From Bacteroidota bacterium (GTDB taxonomy: Bacteria > Bacteroidota > Bacteroidia > Cytophagales > Hymenobacteraceae), in contig JAFADQ010000187.1 in assembly GCA_023424725.1 (NCBI GenBank), positions 1 to 12,782 of the forward strand: a stretch of 12,782 nt of DNA. Reading direction: 5' to 3'. This document shows, piece after piece, positions 6,888 through 12,782 of this stretch. The first letter of the stretch is position 1. The number at the start of each line of letters is the position of its first letter. The notes under the pieces were generated by a model. That model was not told the DNA's origin. It made no database searches and saw nothing but the letters and a program-made list of their open reading frames with translations. Both the position numbers and the translations under genes were made by a program.

Positions 6888-8171
6888 TTATAATAATTCC
6901 CGCTCCGATGGCATAAAAAATGCCCCTCGCAGCATCAATAATATTCCGGTGGGAAGAAGAATACTACCGAAGAATAATATTAAATCGAAAGAAGGAATTG
7001 CCCCCATTCGCAACCAAAAAGAAGTGCCTTGCGCGAAGATTAATGCTTCGGAAGAAATAAAACCGGTAAGGAAAATATAAAGCCCGGTTTTGGCGACTGA
7101 ATTATGCAGATTAAACCAGCCAATGCGGGCAAAATAAGCCAGCAAAAAGAAGCTCACCAACCCGATCAGGACAAGATGAAGATAGCCTATAACGAAGTGC
7201 CGGACCTTGTATGCCAGCACCGCGAAATATGGCAATGCAGACAACAGTTGCATTAGTAGTTTCAGTATGAAAGATAACAGCGAGAAAAGCAGAATGGTTG
7301 TTGCTGTTTTAGAGAAAGAAGCAAGCAATTCTTTGCCCGGATGCCAGCACAATTTAAGGAAGACAAGCAGCGCATAAACTTGTATCGCAGCAGAAATTCC
7401 GCCAATAATATTCACCCAAACGGGCGGCTCCGTCCAAAGCACCGACAATAGATAAGCAGGCCCAACAGCTATGGCCATCAACAGAAAAAACCGGTTGCCG
7501 AGTTGGGTGGAAAAGCTGATATTATACTGCTCTAACAAACGGAAAAACAACCCCAGCACAGCGAAAGTAAACCAGCCATTGTACTGAAAATGGAGGTAAA
7601 AATAAATAGCATTGTAATACAGCGGCGTAAAGCTGTTGCCGCTCGCCATAATCGGCCCCATTGCCCAAGGCCCGAGCGACGATAGCACCATAAGCCACAG
7701 GCTAAGTTTTATAAACCGGAACGAGAGCCGGTGTTTGGTTTTTATCTCCGGATTAGCACGGCAATCTTTCAGAAAAAACCAGGCAAAACCGTAGCTGAAT
7801 AGGATGTGCAGTGTAGAAAATGTGATGCTAACGGACGCGTAACCCTGCAACGGAAAACTGAGCAACATACCCAGCACAGCAATTTGTGCGAGCCAGAAAA
7901 GCCATTTATAAACCCGTTTTTGCCGGGCTGCGGCGGGCAAAAAACCATGCACCAGCGCCACAAAAAGCGCACAATAAAGCCAGCCCAGCAATGCGCCATG
8001 CGAGTGCGCGTGCAAAATATTTTTGAAATTAAACCCCGGAATTGCGCGCACCATCATCCACCGCAGCAGCAAGCCGATGCAGCCAATTACGAAAAGATTT
8101 AGCAACGCAACGCGCCACCAATTTACAAGGTTTGGTGGCGCGTTGTATTTAATTTCTGTTGGTTTAGCCAA
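6888..8171 (-). CDS. 12-helix membrane protein resembling a heme-copper oxidase subunit I core; function unknown
   Basis: 427 residues with about 12 hydrophobic segments (roughly 21-40, 53-77, 88-110, 115-135, 152-175, 183-210, 227-246, 251-272, 290-312, 324-346, 361-380, 394-415). Histidines sit where a heme-copper oxidase would have them: helix II ILHAHSHGALLGW (His54, 56, 58); helix VI YLHFQYNGW (His194, comparable with HLWVEG of NorB); helix X RHFVIGYLHLVLIG (His325, His332). The helix VII His-His pair is absent, and Tyr330 falls at the high-spin heme ligand position. It therefore looks like a protein that could hold a low-spin heme b but not a normal binuclear centre. Alternatives: a distant NnrS relative or an unrelated 12-helix family. 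It is the second gene of an operon, 6 bp after the lipoprotein gene, under a promoter that mirrors the nor promoter. Assignment is by eye. Confidence 0.8.
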   Translation of the reverse strand: MAKPTEIKYNAPPNLVNWWRVALLNLFVIGCIGLLLRWMMVRAIPGFNFKNILHAHSHGALLGWLYCALFVALVHGFLPAAARQKRVYKWLFWLAQIAVLGMLLSFPLQGYASVSITFSTLHILFSYGFAWFFLKDCRANPEIKTKHRLSFRFIKLSLWLMVLSSLGPWAMGPIMASGNSFTPLYYNAIYFYLHFQYNGWFTFAVLGLFFRLLEQYNISFSTQLGNRFFLLMAIAVGPAYLLSVLWTEPPVWVNIIGGISAAIQVYALLVFLKLCWHPGKELLASFSKTATTILLFSLLSFILKLLMQLLSALPYFAVLAYKVRHFVIGYLHLVLIGLVSFFLLAYFARIGWFNLHNSVAKTGLYIFLTGFISSEALIFAQGTSFWLRMGAIPSFDLILFFGSILLPTGILLMLRGAFFMPSERELL

Positions 8172-8177
8172 GAGCGG

Positions 8178-8687
8178 TTACTCGAAATAATTGTGGTACA
8201 GAGCGAGCCTTTCCTGAATACGGGAATGCGCCTGTTGAGATGCCTCCAGTTCGGTGCCGGAAAGGGATTTTACGTCGCTCATTAAGGGCACCATAAACTT
8301 GTGCAGTTCGTCGTGGGCAGCACCTTTCATTCGGCATTGTTTAAGAATGCTTTTTACTTCTGCATCCAGGTTACTGCCGAGGGTTTGGTAAGAATTTACG
8401 GTTTTATCACCTTCTGAGCTGTTAAAATTCTGCACTACGGTTTGCATGTTTATTATACCGCCGGTGGTGCTGGCATCGGCTTGCCATTTTGCGCCGTTGT
8501 TAAGTTGCAGATCGCCAGAAATATCGCCGTGATGGTCGTTGGGCTGGTCTGTTGCTTCGGTTTGGGCTAATGTCGCCTCGGTGTGGTTACCGGTTTGGGC
8601 AGTGGCGGTTTCGGTAGTTTCGGGTGCGCTGCAGGCAGCAAAAAACAGGGCGCCGGCGGCTAAAAAGGTTATTATCTTGATATTCAT
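8178..8687 (-). CDS. Small lipoprotein with conserved-looking Cys/His motif; function unknown
   Basis: 169 residues. Signal peptide with lipobox FAAC (Cys19), a Thr/Glu/Ala-rich linker to about 58, then a mostly helical domain starting LNNGAKWQAD. The motif CRMKGAAHDELHK places Cys118, His125 and His129 in one predicted helix; His154 and His165 follow near the C-terminus. A metal or heme role is plausible but not shown. I do not recognise a named family, though the layout resembles uncharacterised Bacteroidota periplasmic proteins. It is the first gene of a two-gene operon, with a stop codon 6 bp before the 12-helix protein's ATG, suggesting the two act together in or at the periplasm. The leader is about 100 nt if the predicted promoter is right. 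Confidence 0.85.
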   Translation of the reverse strand: MNIKIITFLAAGALFFAACSAPETTETATAQTGNHTEATLAQTEATDQPNDHHGDISGDLQLNNGAKWQADASTTGGIINMQTVVQNFNSSEGDKTVNSYQTLGSNLDAEVKSILKQCRMKGAAHDELHKFMVPLMSDVKSLSGTELEASQQAHSRIQERLALYHNYFE

Positions 8688-8796
8688 GATGCGGTTGTTT
8701 TGGTGAATGATTTTGGTTGCAAGTGGCTTTATTTTTGGCCTTTGCAGGTGTTTGATAAAAGAAAAAAGTTGAGTGATTTATAAAAATTACCCATTG

Positions 8797-8840
8797 CAAA
8801 GATGGGCAGAAAAATTTGTGGAGGAAATGATTTAGGTCAC
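8797..8840 (-). promoter_or_regulatory. Fnr/Dnr-type promoter of the lipoprotein/12-helix operon
   Basis: On the minus strand GTGACCTAAATCATTTC (8840-8824) is followed by CATCTTTG (8804-8797), seven of eight matches to TAnnTTTG. The palindrome TGAC-N4-ATCA is centred at 8833.5, which is 29.5 bp from the first base of the -7 element. Both the 17-bp word (14 of 17 bases) and the spacing match the norC promoter on the other strand. The predicted start of transcription is near 8791. Confidence 0.6.
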
Positions 8841-8881
8841 CAATTAAAAAAATCCATTCGGCAAAAAAATGCTTTCAGGTG

Positions 8882-8931
8882 CAAGCACGCCGGAGGGTTT
8901 TGTAGCGGATGGAAACCTTCCAGTGTGCTTG
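8882..8931. repeat. Imperfect 19-bp hairpin repeat
   Basis: Arms 8882-8900 (CAAGCACGCCGGAGGGTTT) and 8913-8931 pair at 16 of 19 positions around the 12-nt loop TGTAGCGGATGG. Two of the three differences would be G-U pairs in RNA. It lies in the divergent control region, just outside the minus-strand operon's Fnr-type box. Confidence 0.65.
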
Positions 8932-8978
8932 AACAGGGGCGTCCAAAACCTTACGAATTGAGATCAAAAGGGCTTTTG

Positions 8979-9146
8979 AAAGCCCCAGCGGGGCGAAATA
9001 TTTGTAGCAAAGAATATTCTATGCATTATGTAAGCTCCGGAGGAGCAACTTGTTATTCTTAGTTTGTTAAATAACAGGTCGCTCCTCCGGAGCTTTCCTG
9101 CAATTTTAGCGCAACGTACTACAAACAGATCGCCCCGCTGAGGCTT
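8979..9146. repeat. Nested palindromic repeat pairs (CCCCAGCGGGG and CTCCGGAG)
   Basis: Outer arms: 8979-9007 (AAAGCCCCAGCGGGGCG, then an ATTTGTAG tail) and 9119-9146 in reverse (AAGCCTCAGCGGGGCG, then a TTTGTAG tail). Inner arms: AAGCTCCGGAGGAGC 9032-9046 and GCTCCTCCGGAGCTT 9081-9095, perfect over 15 bp and extendable to 25 bp with two mismatches (9032-9056 and 9071-9095). Two different palindrome families are nested. The element separates the two divergent promoters. Nothing else is seen in 9147-9265. Confidence 0.8.
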
Positions 9147-9265
9147 CCTTTACAGGAAATACCTACTTTTGGCAGGTTTTGAACACCATTGGTCATTAGC
9201 CCTGGAAGCGTTTCGTCTACCCATACTCCTCACCTTTTTAAAAGTGATTTAAGTTTCTTTTTGTC

Positions 9266-9309
9266 GTGATGCAAATCATTTCAGGCGGTTGCGGCTGGCG
9301 GTACTTTTG
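9266..9309 (+). promoter_or_regulatory. Fnr/Dnr-type promoter of the nor operon
   Basis: GTGATGCAAATCATTTC begins at 9266 and holds a perfect TGAT-N4-ATCA palindrome centred at 9272.5. A perfect -7 element TACTTTTG lies at 9302-9309, 29.5 bp from the centre. If transcription starts near 9315, the box is close to -41.5, the class II activator position of Crp/Fnr proteins. The leader to the norC ATG at 9336 would be about 20 nt. An NO-responsive Dnr/Nnr regulator is likely but not encoded here. Confidence 0.7.
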
Positions 9310-9335
9310 CTACTGATAATTTCCGTTCAACACCG

Positions 9336-9785
9336 ATGGCAGAAAAGAATAACCGGCAGCAAGCTACGCAGCGCTTCGTTTTTTGGGGGCTGGCGGCGGC
9401 TTTTTTGGCCTATTCAGGGTTTGTGTACCAGGCAAACGGCACCAAAACCGAAGACGCGCCGGTAAGCGAACAGGCCATAGCAGGAAAGCACCTTTGGCAG
9501 AAACATAATTGCGGATCGTGCCACCAATTTTATGGCCTGGGCGGGTATTTAGGCCCTGATTTAACCAATGTAATTTCTGATAAACGGAAAGGCCGCGAGT
9601 ATGCGAGAGCCATTATAAAAACGGGCACAGCCGTGATGCCCAACTTCCATTTATCAAACGAAGAAACCGAGCAACTGCTGGCTTTTCTGGAAGAAGTAGA
9701 CAAGAGCGGCCGCGGCTCTGTACACGATTTTACCCCTCAGCCAAACGGCACCATTATACCTAAAATCGTCAGCAAAAATGAATAA
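9336..9785 (+). CDS. norC: Nitric oxide reductase cytochrome c subunit NorC
   Basis: 149 residues, the usual NorC length. An uncleaved N-terminal membrane anchor (about 13-30) is followed by a periplasmic monoheme cytochrome c domain: CGSCH at 59-63 binds heme c, the family motif GLGGYLGPDLTNV is at 67-79, and Met101 in AVMPNFHLS is the likely sixth heme ligand. NorC passes electrons from periplasmic donors to NorB for 2 NO to N2O. Its last codons overlap the norB start by 8 bp, implying coupled translation. It is the first gene of the operon and lies 27 bp after a perfect -7 element. No Shine-Dalgarno sequence, as is normal in this phylum. Confidence 0.95.
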   Translation: MAEKNNRQQATQRFVFWGLAAAFLAYSGFVYQANGTKTEDAPVSEQAIAGKHLWQKHNCGSCHQFYGLGGYLGPDLTNVISDKRKGREYARAIIKTGTAVMPNFHLSNEETEQLLAFLEEVDKSGRGSVHDFTPQPNGTIIPKIVSKNE

Positions 9786-11241
9786 GCGGCAACCTGCATT
9801 TTACCTCTTAGTTTCGGCGCTGGTGTTGCTGCTGGGCGGGCTGTTGTTCGGCGCGCTGGGCGGCGTGCACTATATTTTGCCGGGTGCGCTGCGCGAAATG
9901 TTGCCCTTCGCGAAACTACGTCCGCTGCACGTAAGCATGGTGGTTTTCTGGCTGCTGATTGGTGCGAGCGGATGCATTTATTACATCATGCGCGAGCAGT
10001 TGCTGCGCACAAAATTGCAACGGGTTCTGGCTTTTGCGCAGGCTACTTTGTTAATTGGCGTGGCTGTGGGCGCGATAATTAGTTACAGCGCAGGTGTTTT
10101 TGGCGGTCGCGAATACTGGGAATTTCCGCCGTATCTGGCCATTCCGTTGTCGGTGAGTTGGGTGTTGTTTGGCGCCAATTTTTTAATGGCGGCGCGGCGG
10201 TTTACTGGTGCATGGCCTATTTACTACTGGCAGTGGCTGTGCGGAATTTGCTTTTTCCTTTTCTCGCTGGCCGAAAGTTACTTGTGGCTGCTGCCCTTTT
10301 TTGGCGACCACATTGTGCGCGACATGACGGTGCAATGGAAAAGCTACGGCGCCATTGTTGGCTCCTGGAACATGCTGATTTACGGTACCGCTTTTTACCT
10401 GATGGAGAAGATAAGCGGCGATAGTTCGGCAGCCCGGAAACCGCTCACGTTTTTCTTCTTTTTTCTGGGATTGTTTAATCTGATGTTTAACTGGGGCCAT
10501 CATATTTACGTGCTTCCGGTTTCGCCGGCTATCAAGCATATTTCTTATGTGGTAACCATGACGGAGCTGCTTATTCTGGGAAAAATTATTTACGACTGGA
10601 AGGCATCGCTCACCACCATGCAGAAGAATTTTTACCGCCTGCCGTACCGTTTTTTGGCCGCTTCAGATGTCTGGATCTTCCTGAACCTGGCGCTGGCTTT
10701 GGTGATGTCGGTGCCCGCTTTTAACCTCTACACGCACGGCACGCACATTACCGTAGCGCACGCCATGGGCACTACCATCGGCATAAATACCATGATTTTG
10801 CTTGCATCAGTGTATTATGTGCTGGGGCAAATACCGGGCGCGCGCTTCGTACAACAATACCGCGGCATACGTTTCGGGTATTGGCTCGCGAATGCATCGT
10901 TGCTGATTTTCTGGCTGAGCTTAATCGGTGCCGGCATCGGGAAAGCGTGGCTACAAGTGCAGCAGCCCAATTTGCCGCACAGTTTATTAATGCAGCAGTT
11001 ATGGCCCTGGTTTGCTGGTTTTCTGGTTAGCGGAATCGGGTTGATGGCAGGTATAAGTGTAGTGGTAATTCCGCTGCTAAAAGCTTGTTTTTCACCTGTT
11101 GCCGATCCGGAAAAAACACCTGTAGTAGTGCCTGTTTCTCAAGTTAAAATTCTCGGGCAGATCGATACCATTTTACAACCTGACACCCTGCCTGTAAAGG
11201 CCAAAAATATACCCGCCGAAGCCCAACCGGCTTCTGTTTAA
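9778..11241 (+). CDS. norB: Divergent NorB-like nitric oxide reductase catalytic subunit
   Basis: 487 residues, about 12 membrane helices, with a hydrophilic proline-rich tail (about 436-487) longer than usual. Compared by eye with Pseudomonas NorB: His51 in helix II (low-spin heme b) is kept; the helix VII pair His241-His242 (WGHHIYVLP) is kept; Glu263, 22 residues after His241, matches Glu280; helix X THGTHITVAHAMG keeps His328 for heme b3. Three key residues look missing: the helix VI metal-ligand His207 falls at Tyr190 or Gly191, the catalytic Glu211 at Val194, and the second helix X His349 at Met330. No other His lies in helix VI. It pairs with norC, so an NO reductase role is likely, but of a non-canonical type. 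A cbb3-like oxidase or unusual NO-converting enzyme is possible. norD and norQ are not in the window. Confidence 0.9.
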   Translation: MNKRQPAFYLLVSALVLLLGGLLFGALGGVHYILPGALREMLPFAKLRPLHVSMVVFWLLIGASGCIYYIMREQLLRTKLQRVLAFAQATLLIGVAVGAIISYSAGVFGGREYWEFPPYLAIPLSVSWVLFGANFLMAARRFTGAWPIYYWQWLCGICFFLFSLAESYLWLLPFFGDHIVRDMTVQWKSYGAIVGSWNMLIYGTAFYLMEKISGDSSAARKPLTFFFFFLGLFNLMFNWGHHIYVLPVSPAIKHISYVVTMTELLILGKIIYDWKASLTTMQKNFYRLPYRFLAASDVWIFLNLALALVMSVPAFNLYTHGTHITVAHAMGTTIGINTMILLASVYYVLGQIPGARFVQQYRGIRFGYWLANASLLIFWLSLIGAGIGKAWLQVQQPNLPHSLLMQQLWPWFAGFLVSGIGLMAGISVVVIPLLKACFSPVADPEKTPVVVPVSQVKILGQIDTILQPDTLPVKAKNIPAEAQPASV

Positions 11242-11252
11242 TTCTGAAAATA

Positions 11253-12455
11253 ATGTTAACCGAAACCTTATCTCCCAATACAAAAAAAGCTATCGATTTC
11301 AGCAATACCGAAAATGCGTTTGCCCTGAAAACCGATGCTGAATTAAAACTGGCATACTGGCTTTTTAAGATGGTGAGCAACCCCGCACTGGTGAAAGTGG
11401 GCGGCGCATTAACTTTATGGGCGGTTAAACTGGGCTTGCCAATAGATGGGCTGATAAAGAAAACGCTGTACCGGCATTTTTGCGGCGGCGAAGACCTGAA
11501 ACAAGCCGAAAAAGTGATCGAAAACCTGGCGCATCAGCAAGTAAACACCGTGCTCGATTATGCCGCCGAGGCACAACACACCGAAGCCGGTTTCGAGGAA
11601 GTGAAAAACCAGATTCTGAACAATATACGCCAGGCCAGAAAAAACAAAGACACCACCTATATCAGCCTGAAAATGACGGGCCTGGGAGATACAGAGATCT
11701 TCCGGAAACTACACAACTGCGAAGAATTATCAGCCGAAGAAATCGCCGCTTACGACCGTACCCGAGCGCGTTTGGAGCAGATCTGTCTGGAAGCCCGCGC
11801 CTGCGGAGTTACCGTGTTTATAGATGCCGAAGAAAGCTGGCTGCAAGACCCGATTGACCGCCTGGCCGAGCGCATGATGCTGCACCACAACCAGCACCGC
11901 GCCGTGGTGTTTAATACATTGCAAATGTACCGCACCGACCGTCTCTCGTACCTTAGAAACGTATTGAAGAAATACGAAAATAGCGGCATTATCCTCGGCA
12001 TAAAACTGGTGCGCGGCGCATACTTAGAAAAGGAACAATTGCGCGCCAAAGAAATGGGTTACCCCTGCCCTGTTTTCACCTGCAAAGCCGACACCGACCA
12101 AAGTTTTGATGCAGCAGCCGCACTTTGCCTGGAACACCTGCACCACGCCGAACTTTGCGCCGCTACTCACAACGAATTGAGTACTAAAAAGCTGGCAGAA
12201 AAAATGCAAACCCAGCTAAAGGAAGCAGACCGTGAAAAAGTATCGTTCTCGCAACTATTAGGCATGAGCGACAATCTTACCTTTAACCTCGCCAAAGCCG
12301 GTTTCCGCACTTCAAAATACCTACCTTATGGCACCGTAAAAACCGCTTTGCCCTACCTTATCCGCAGAGCAGAAGAAAACACGTCTATAAGCGGGCAAAT
12401 GGGCCGTGAGTTGGGTTTACTGCAGGCAGAAATGCAACGAAGAAAACTAGCGTAA
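11253..12455 (+). CDS. Proline dehydrogenase (monofunctional, FAD-dependent)
   Basis: 400 residues. It oxidises proline to pyrroline-5-carboxylate and passes electrons through FAD to the quinone pool, at the inner face of the membrane. A (beta/alpha)8 barrel fills about 130-380. Motifs: YISLKMTGLG (136-145), FIDAEE (189-194, with the substrate-side Asp191), KLVRGAYLEKE (251-261), ATHNE (304-308), QLLGMSD (334-340), YLPYG (356-360) and YLIRRAEEN (368-376), where Arg371 and Arg372 match the substrate-carboxylate-binding pair of PutA. No aldehyde dehydrogenase domain is present. The ATG is 11 bp after the norB stop with no promoter visible between them, so it is probably the third gene of the nor operon. 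A hairpin follows the gene. Confidence 0.95.
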   Translation: MLTETLSPNTKKAIDFSNTENAFALKTDAELKLAYWLFKMVSNPALVKVGGALTLWAVKLGLPIDGLIKKTLYRHFCGGEDLKQAEKVIENLAHQQVNTVLDYAAEAQHTEAGFEEVKNQILNNIRQARKNKDTTYISLKMTGLGDTEIFRKLHNCEELSAEEIAAYDRTRARLEQICLEARACGVTVFIDAEESWLQDPIDRLAERMMLHHNQHRAVVFNTLQMYRTDRLSYLRNVLKKYENSGIILGIKLVRGAYLEKEQLRAKEMGYPCPVFTCKADTDQSFDAAAALCLEHLHHAELCAATHNELSTKKLAEKMQTQLKEADREKVSFSQLLGMSDNLTFNLAKAGFRTSKYLPYGTVKTALPYLIRRAEENTSISGQMGRELGLLQAEMQRRKLA

Positions 12456-12480
12456 GGAAGTTTTTCGGTCTATTGAACCA

Positions 12481-12513
12481 AGACCTATAAGGTTTCGAAA
12501 ACCTTATAGGTCT
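12481..12513 (+). terminator. Perfect 15-bp hairpin after proline dehydrogenase
   Basis: Arms 12481-12495 (AGACCTATAAGGTTT) and 12499-12513 are exact complements around loop CGA. It lies 25 bp after the stop codon, so a terminator role is likely. Only ATTTG follows, not a full U-run, and the palindrome could work in both directions or be a dispersed repeat. Confidence 0.6.
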
Positions 12514-12549
12514 ATTTGTATACACTAATTGTAAAAACCAAACGAGCCC

Positions 12550-12782
12550 TTGGACAAAATCAGATTAACCCGCATTTTTCGTTTCGAAACGGCGCATGCT
12601 TTGCATGGGTACGACGGCGCCTGCCGTAACATTCATGGCCATTCGTACAAGCTGGAAGTAACGGTTAGCGGCACACCGATAAACAACATTGCCGATCCGA
12701 AAAACGGAATGGTGATTGATTTTGGAGACCTGAAAAAGCTGGTGGAAGAAAACGTAATTAAAGATTTCGACCATGCGCTTTT
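12550..12782 (+). CDS. queD: 6-pyruvoyl-tetrahydropterin synthase / QueD family protein, partial
   Basis: 77 complete codons to the window edge. The start is TTG at 12550: an in-frame TAA stands at 12532-12534, and no ATG occurs until well inside the conserved region. Reading from TTG gives FETAHALHG (12-20), Cys25 as the catalytic cysteine, and NIHGHSYKLEV (27-37); His16, His29 and His31 are the expected zinc ligands. VIDFGDLKK and FDHAL follow, as in the family. The enzyme makes 6-carboxytetrahydropterin for queuosine, or a related pterin. The exact product cannot be fixed from the fragment. It is outside the nor operon, being separated by a hairpin. Confidence 0.93.
   Translation, partial: MDKIRLTRIFRFETAHALHGYDGACRNIHGHSYKLEVTVSGTPINNIADPKNGMVIDFGDLKKLVEENVIKDFDHAL

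Noticed and set aside
6814..7080. 88-codon plus-strand open frame
   Set aside because: It overlaps the 3' end of the 12-helix gene in antisense and starts in the repeat island.
6888..8171. Calling the 12-helix protein NnrS
   Set aside because: HAHSHGALLGW resembles the HAHE motif region of NnrS, but the helix VI and X pattern fits a heme-copper oxidase core better. Kept only as an alternative.
8802..9062. 86-codon plus-strand open frame
   Set aside because: It spans the hairpin and nested repeat elements and the minus-strand promoter. Composition follows the repeats.

Overview
The window looks like chromosomal DNA of a member of the Bacteroidota, probably a Cytophagales-type soil or water bacterium. 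This is inferred from three things: promoter elements of the Bacteroidota form TAnnTTTG, the lack of Shine-Dalgarno sequences before clear genes, and gene families typical of that phylum (long TSCPD-tailed B12-dependent ribonucleotide reductase, FAS1 lipoprotein, monofunctional proline dehydrogenase). No transposase, tRNA, rRNA or CRISPR array was seen.

Layout. 1-795 (minus, cut by the window edge): a DUF2249-ScdA/Ric-hemerythrin iron-sulfur repair protein. 796-1703: a gene-free stretch with a ric promoter, two palindromic repeat islands and a G-poor leader. 1704-5030 (plus): B12-dependent ribonucleotide reductase NrdJ. 5031-5720: gene-free, with a repeat island carrying two 93-bp direct copies of a long hairpin. 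5721-6293 (plus): FAS1-domain lipoprotein, followed by a clear terminator. 6351-6887: a repeat island nested four levels deep. 8687 down to 6888 (minus): a two-gene operon of a small Cys/His lipoprotein and a 12-helix membrane protein resembling a heme-copper oxidase core that keeps only part of its metal ligands. 8688-9335: a divergent regulatory region with two more repeat elements. 9336-12455 (plus): norC, a divergent norB and proline dehydrogenase, tightly packed. 12550-12782 (plus, cut): a QueD/6-pyruvoyl-tetrahydropterin synthase family protein with a TTG start.

How it fits together. Ric repairs nitrosative damage to Fe-S clusters, NorCB reduces nitric oxide, and B12-dependent NrdJ makes deoxynucleotides without oxygen. 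Together they suggest adaptation to low oxygen and nitric oxide. The strongest new evidence is regulatory. The divergent nor and lipoprotein/12-helix promoters each carry an Fnr/Dnr-type box at exactly the same distance (29.5 bp from box centre to the start of the -7 element). This links the uncharacterised lipoprotein and 12-helix protein to NO or anaerobic metabolism.

The most interesting proteins are two. NorB keeps the helix VII His pair and one helix X His, but appears to lack the helix VI metal-ligand His, the adjacent catalytic Glu and the second helix X His. The 12-helix protein keeps His residues at the helix II, VI and X low-spin-heme positions but lacks the helix VII pair and the high-spin heme ligand. 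A second theme is five islands of palindromic repeats, most of them built as inverted pairs nested inside other inverted pairs.
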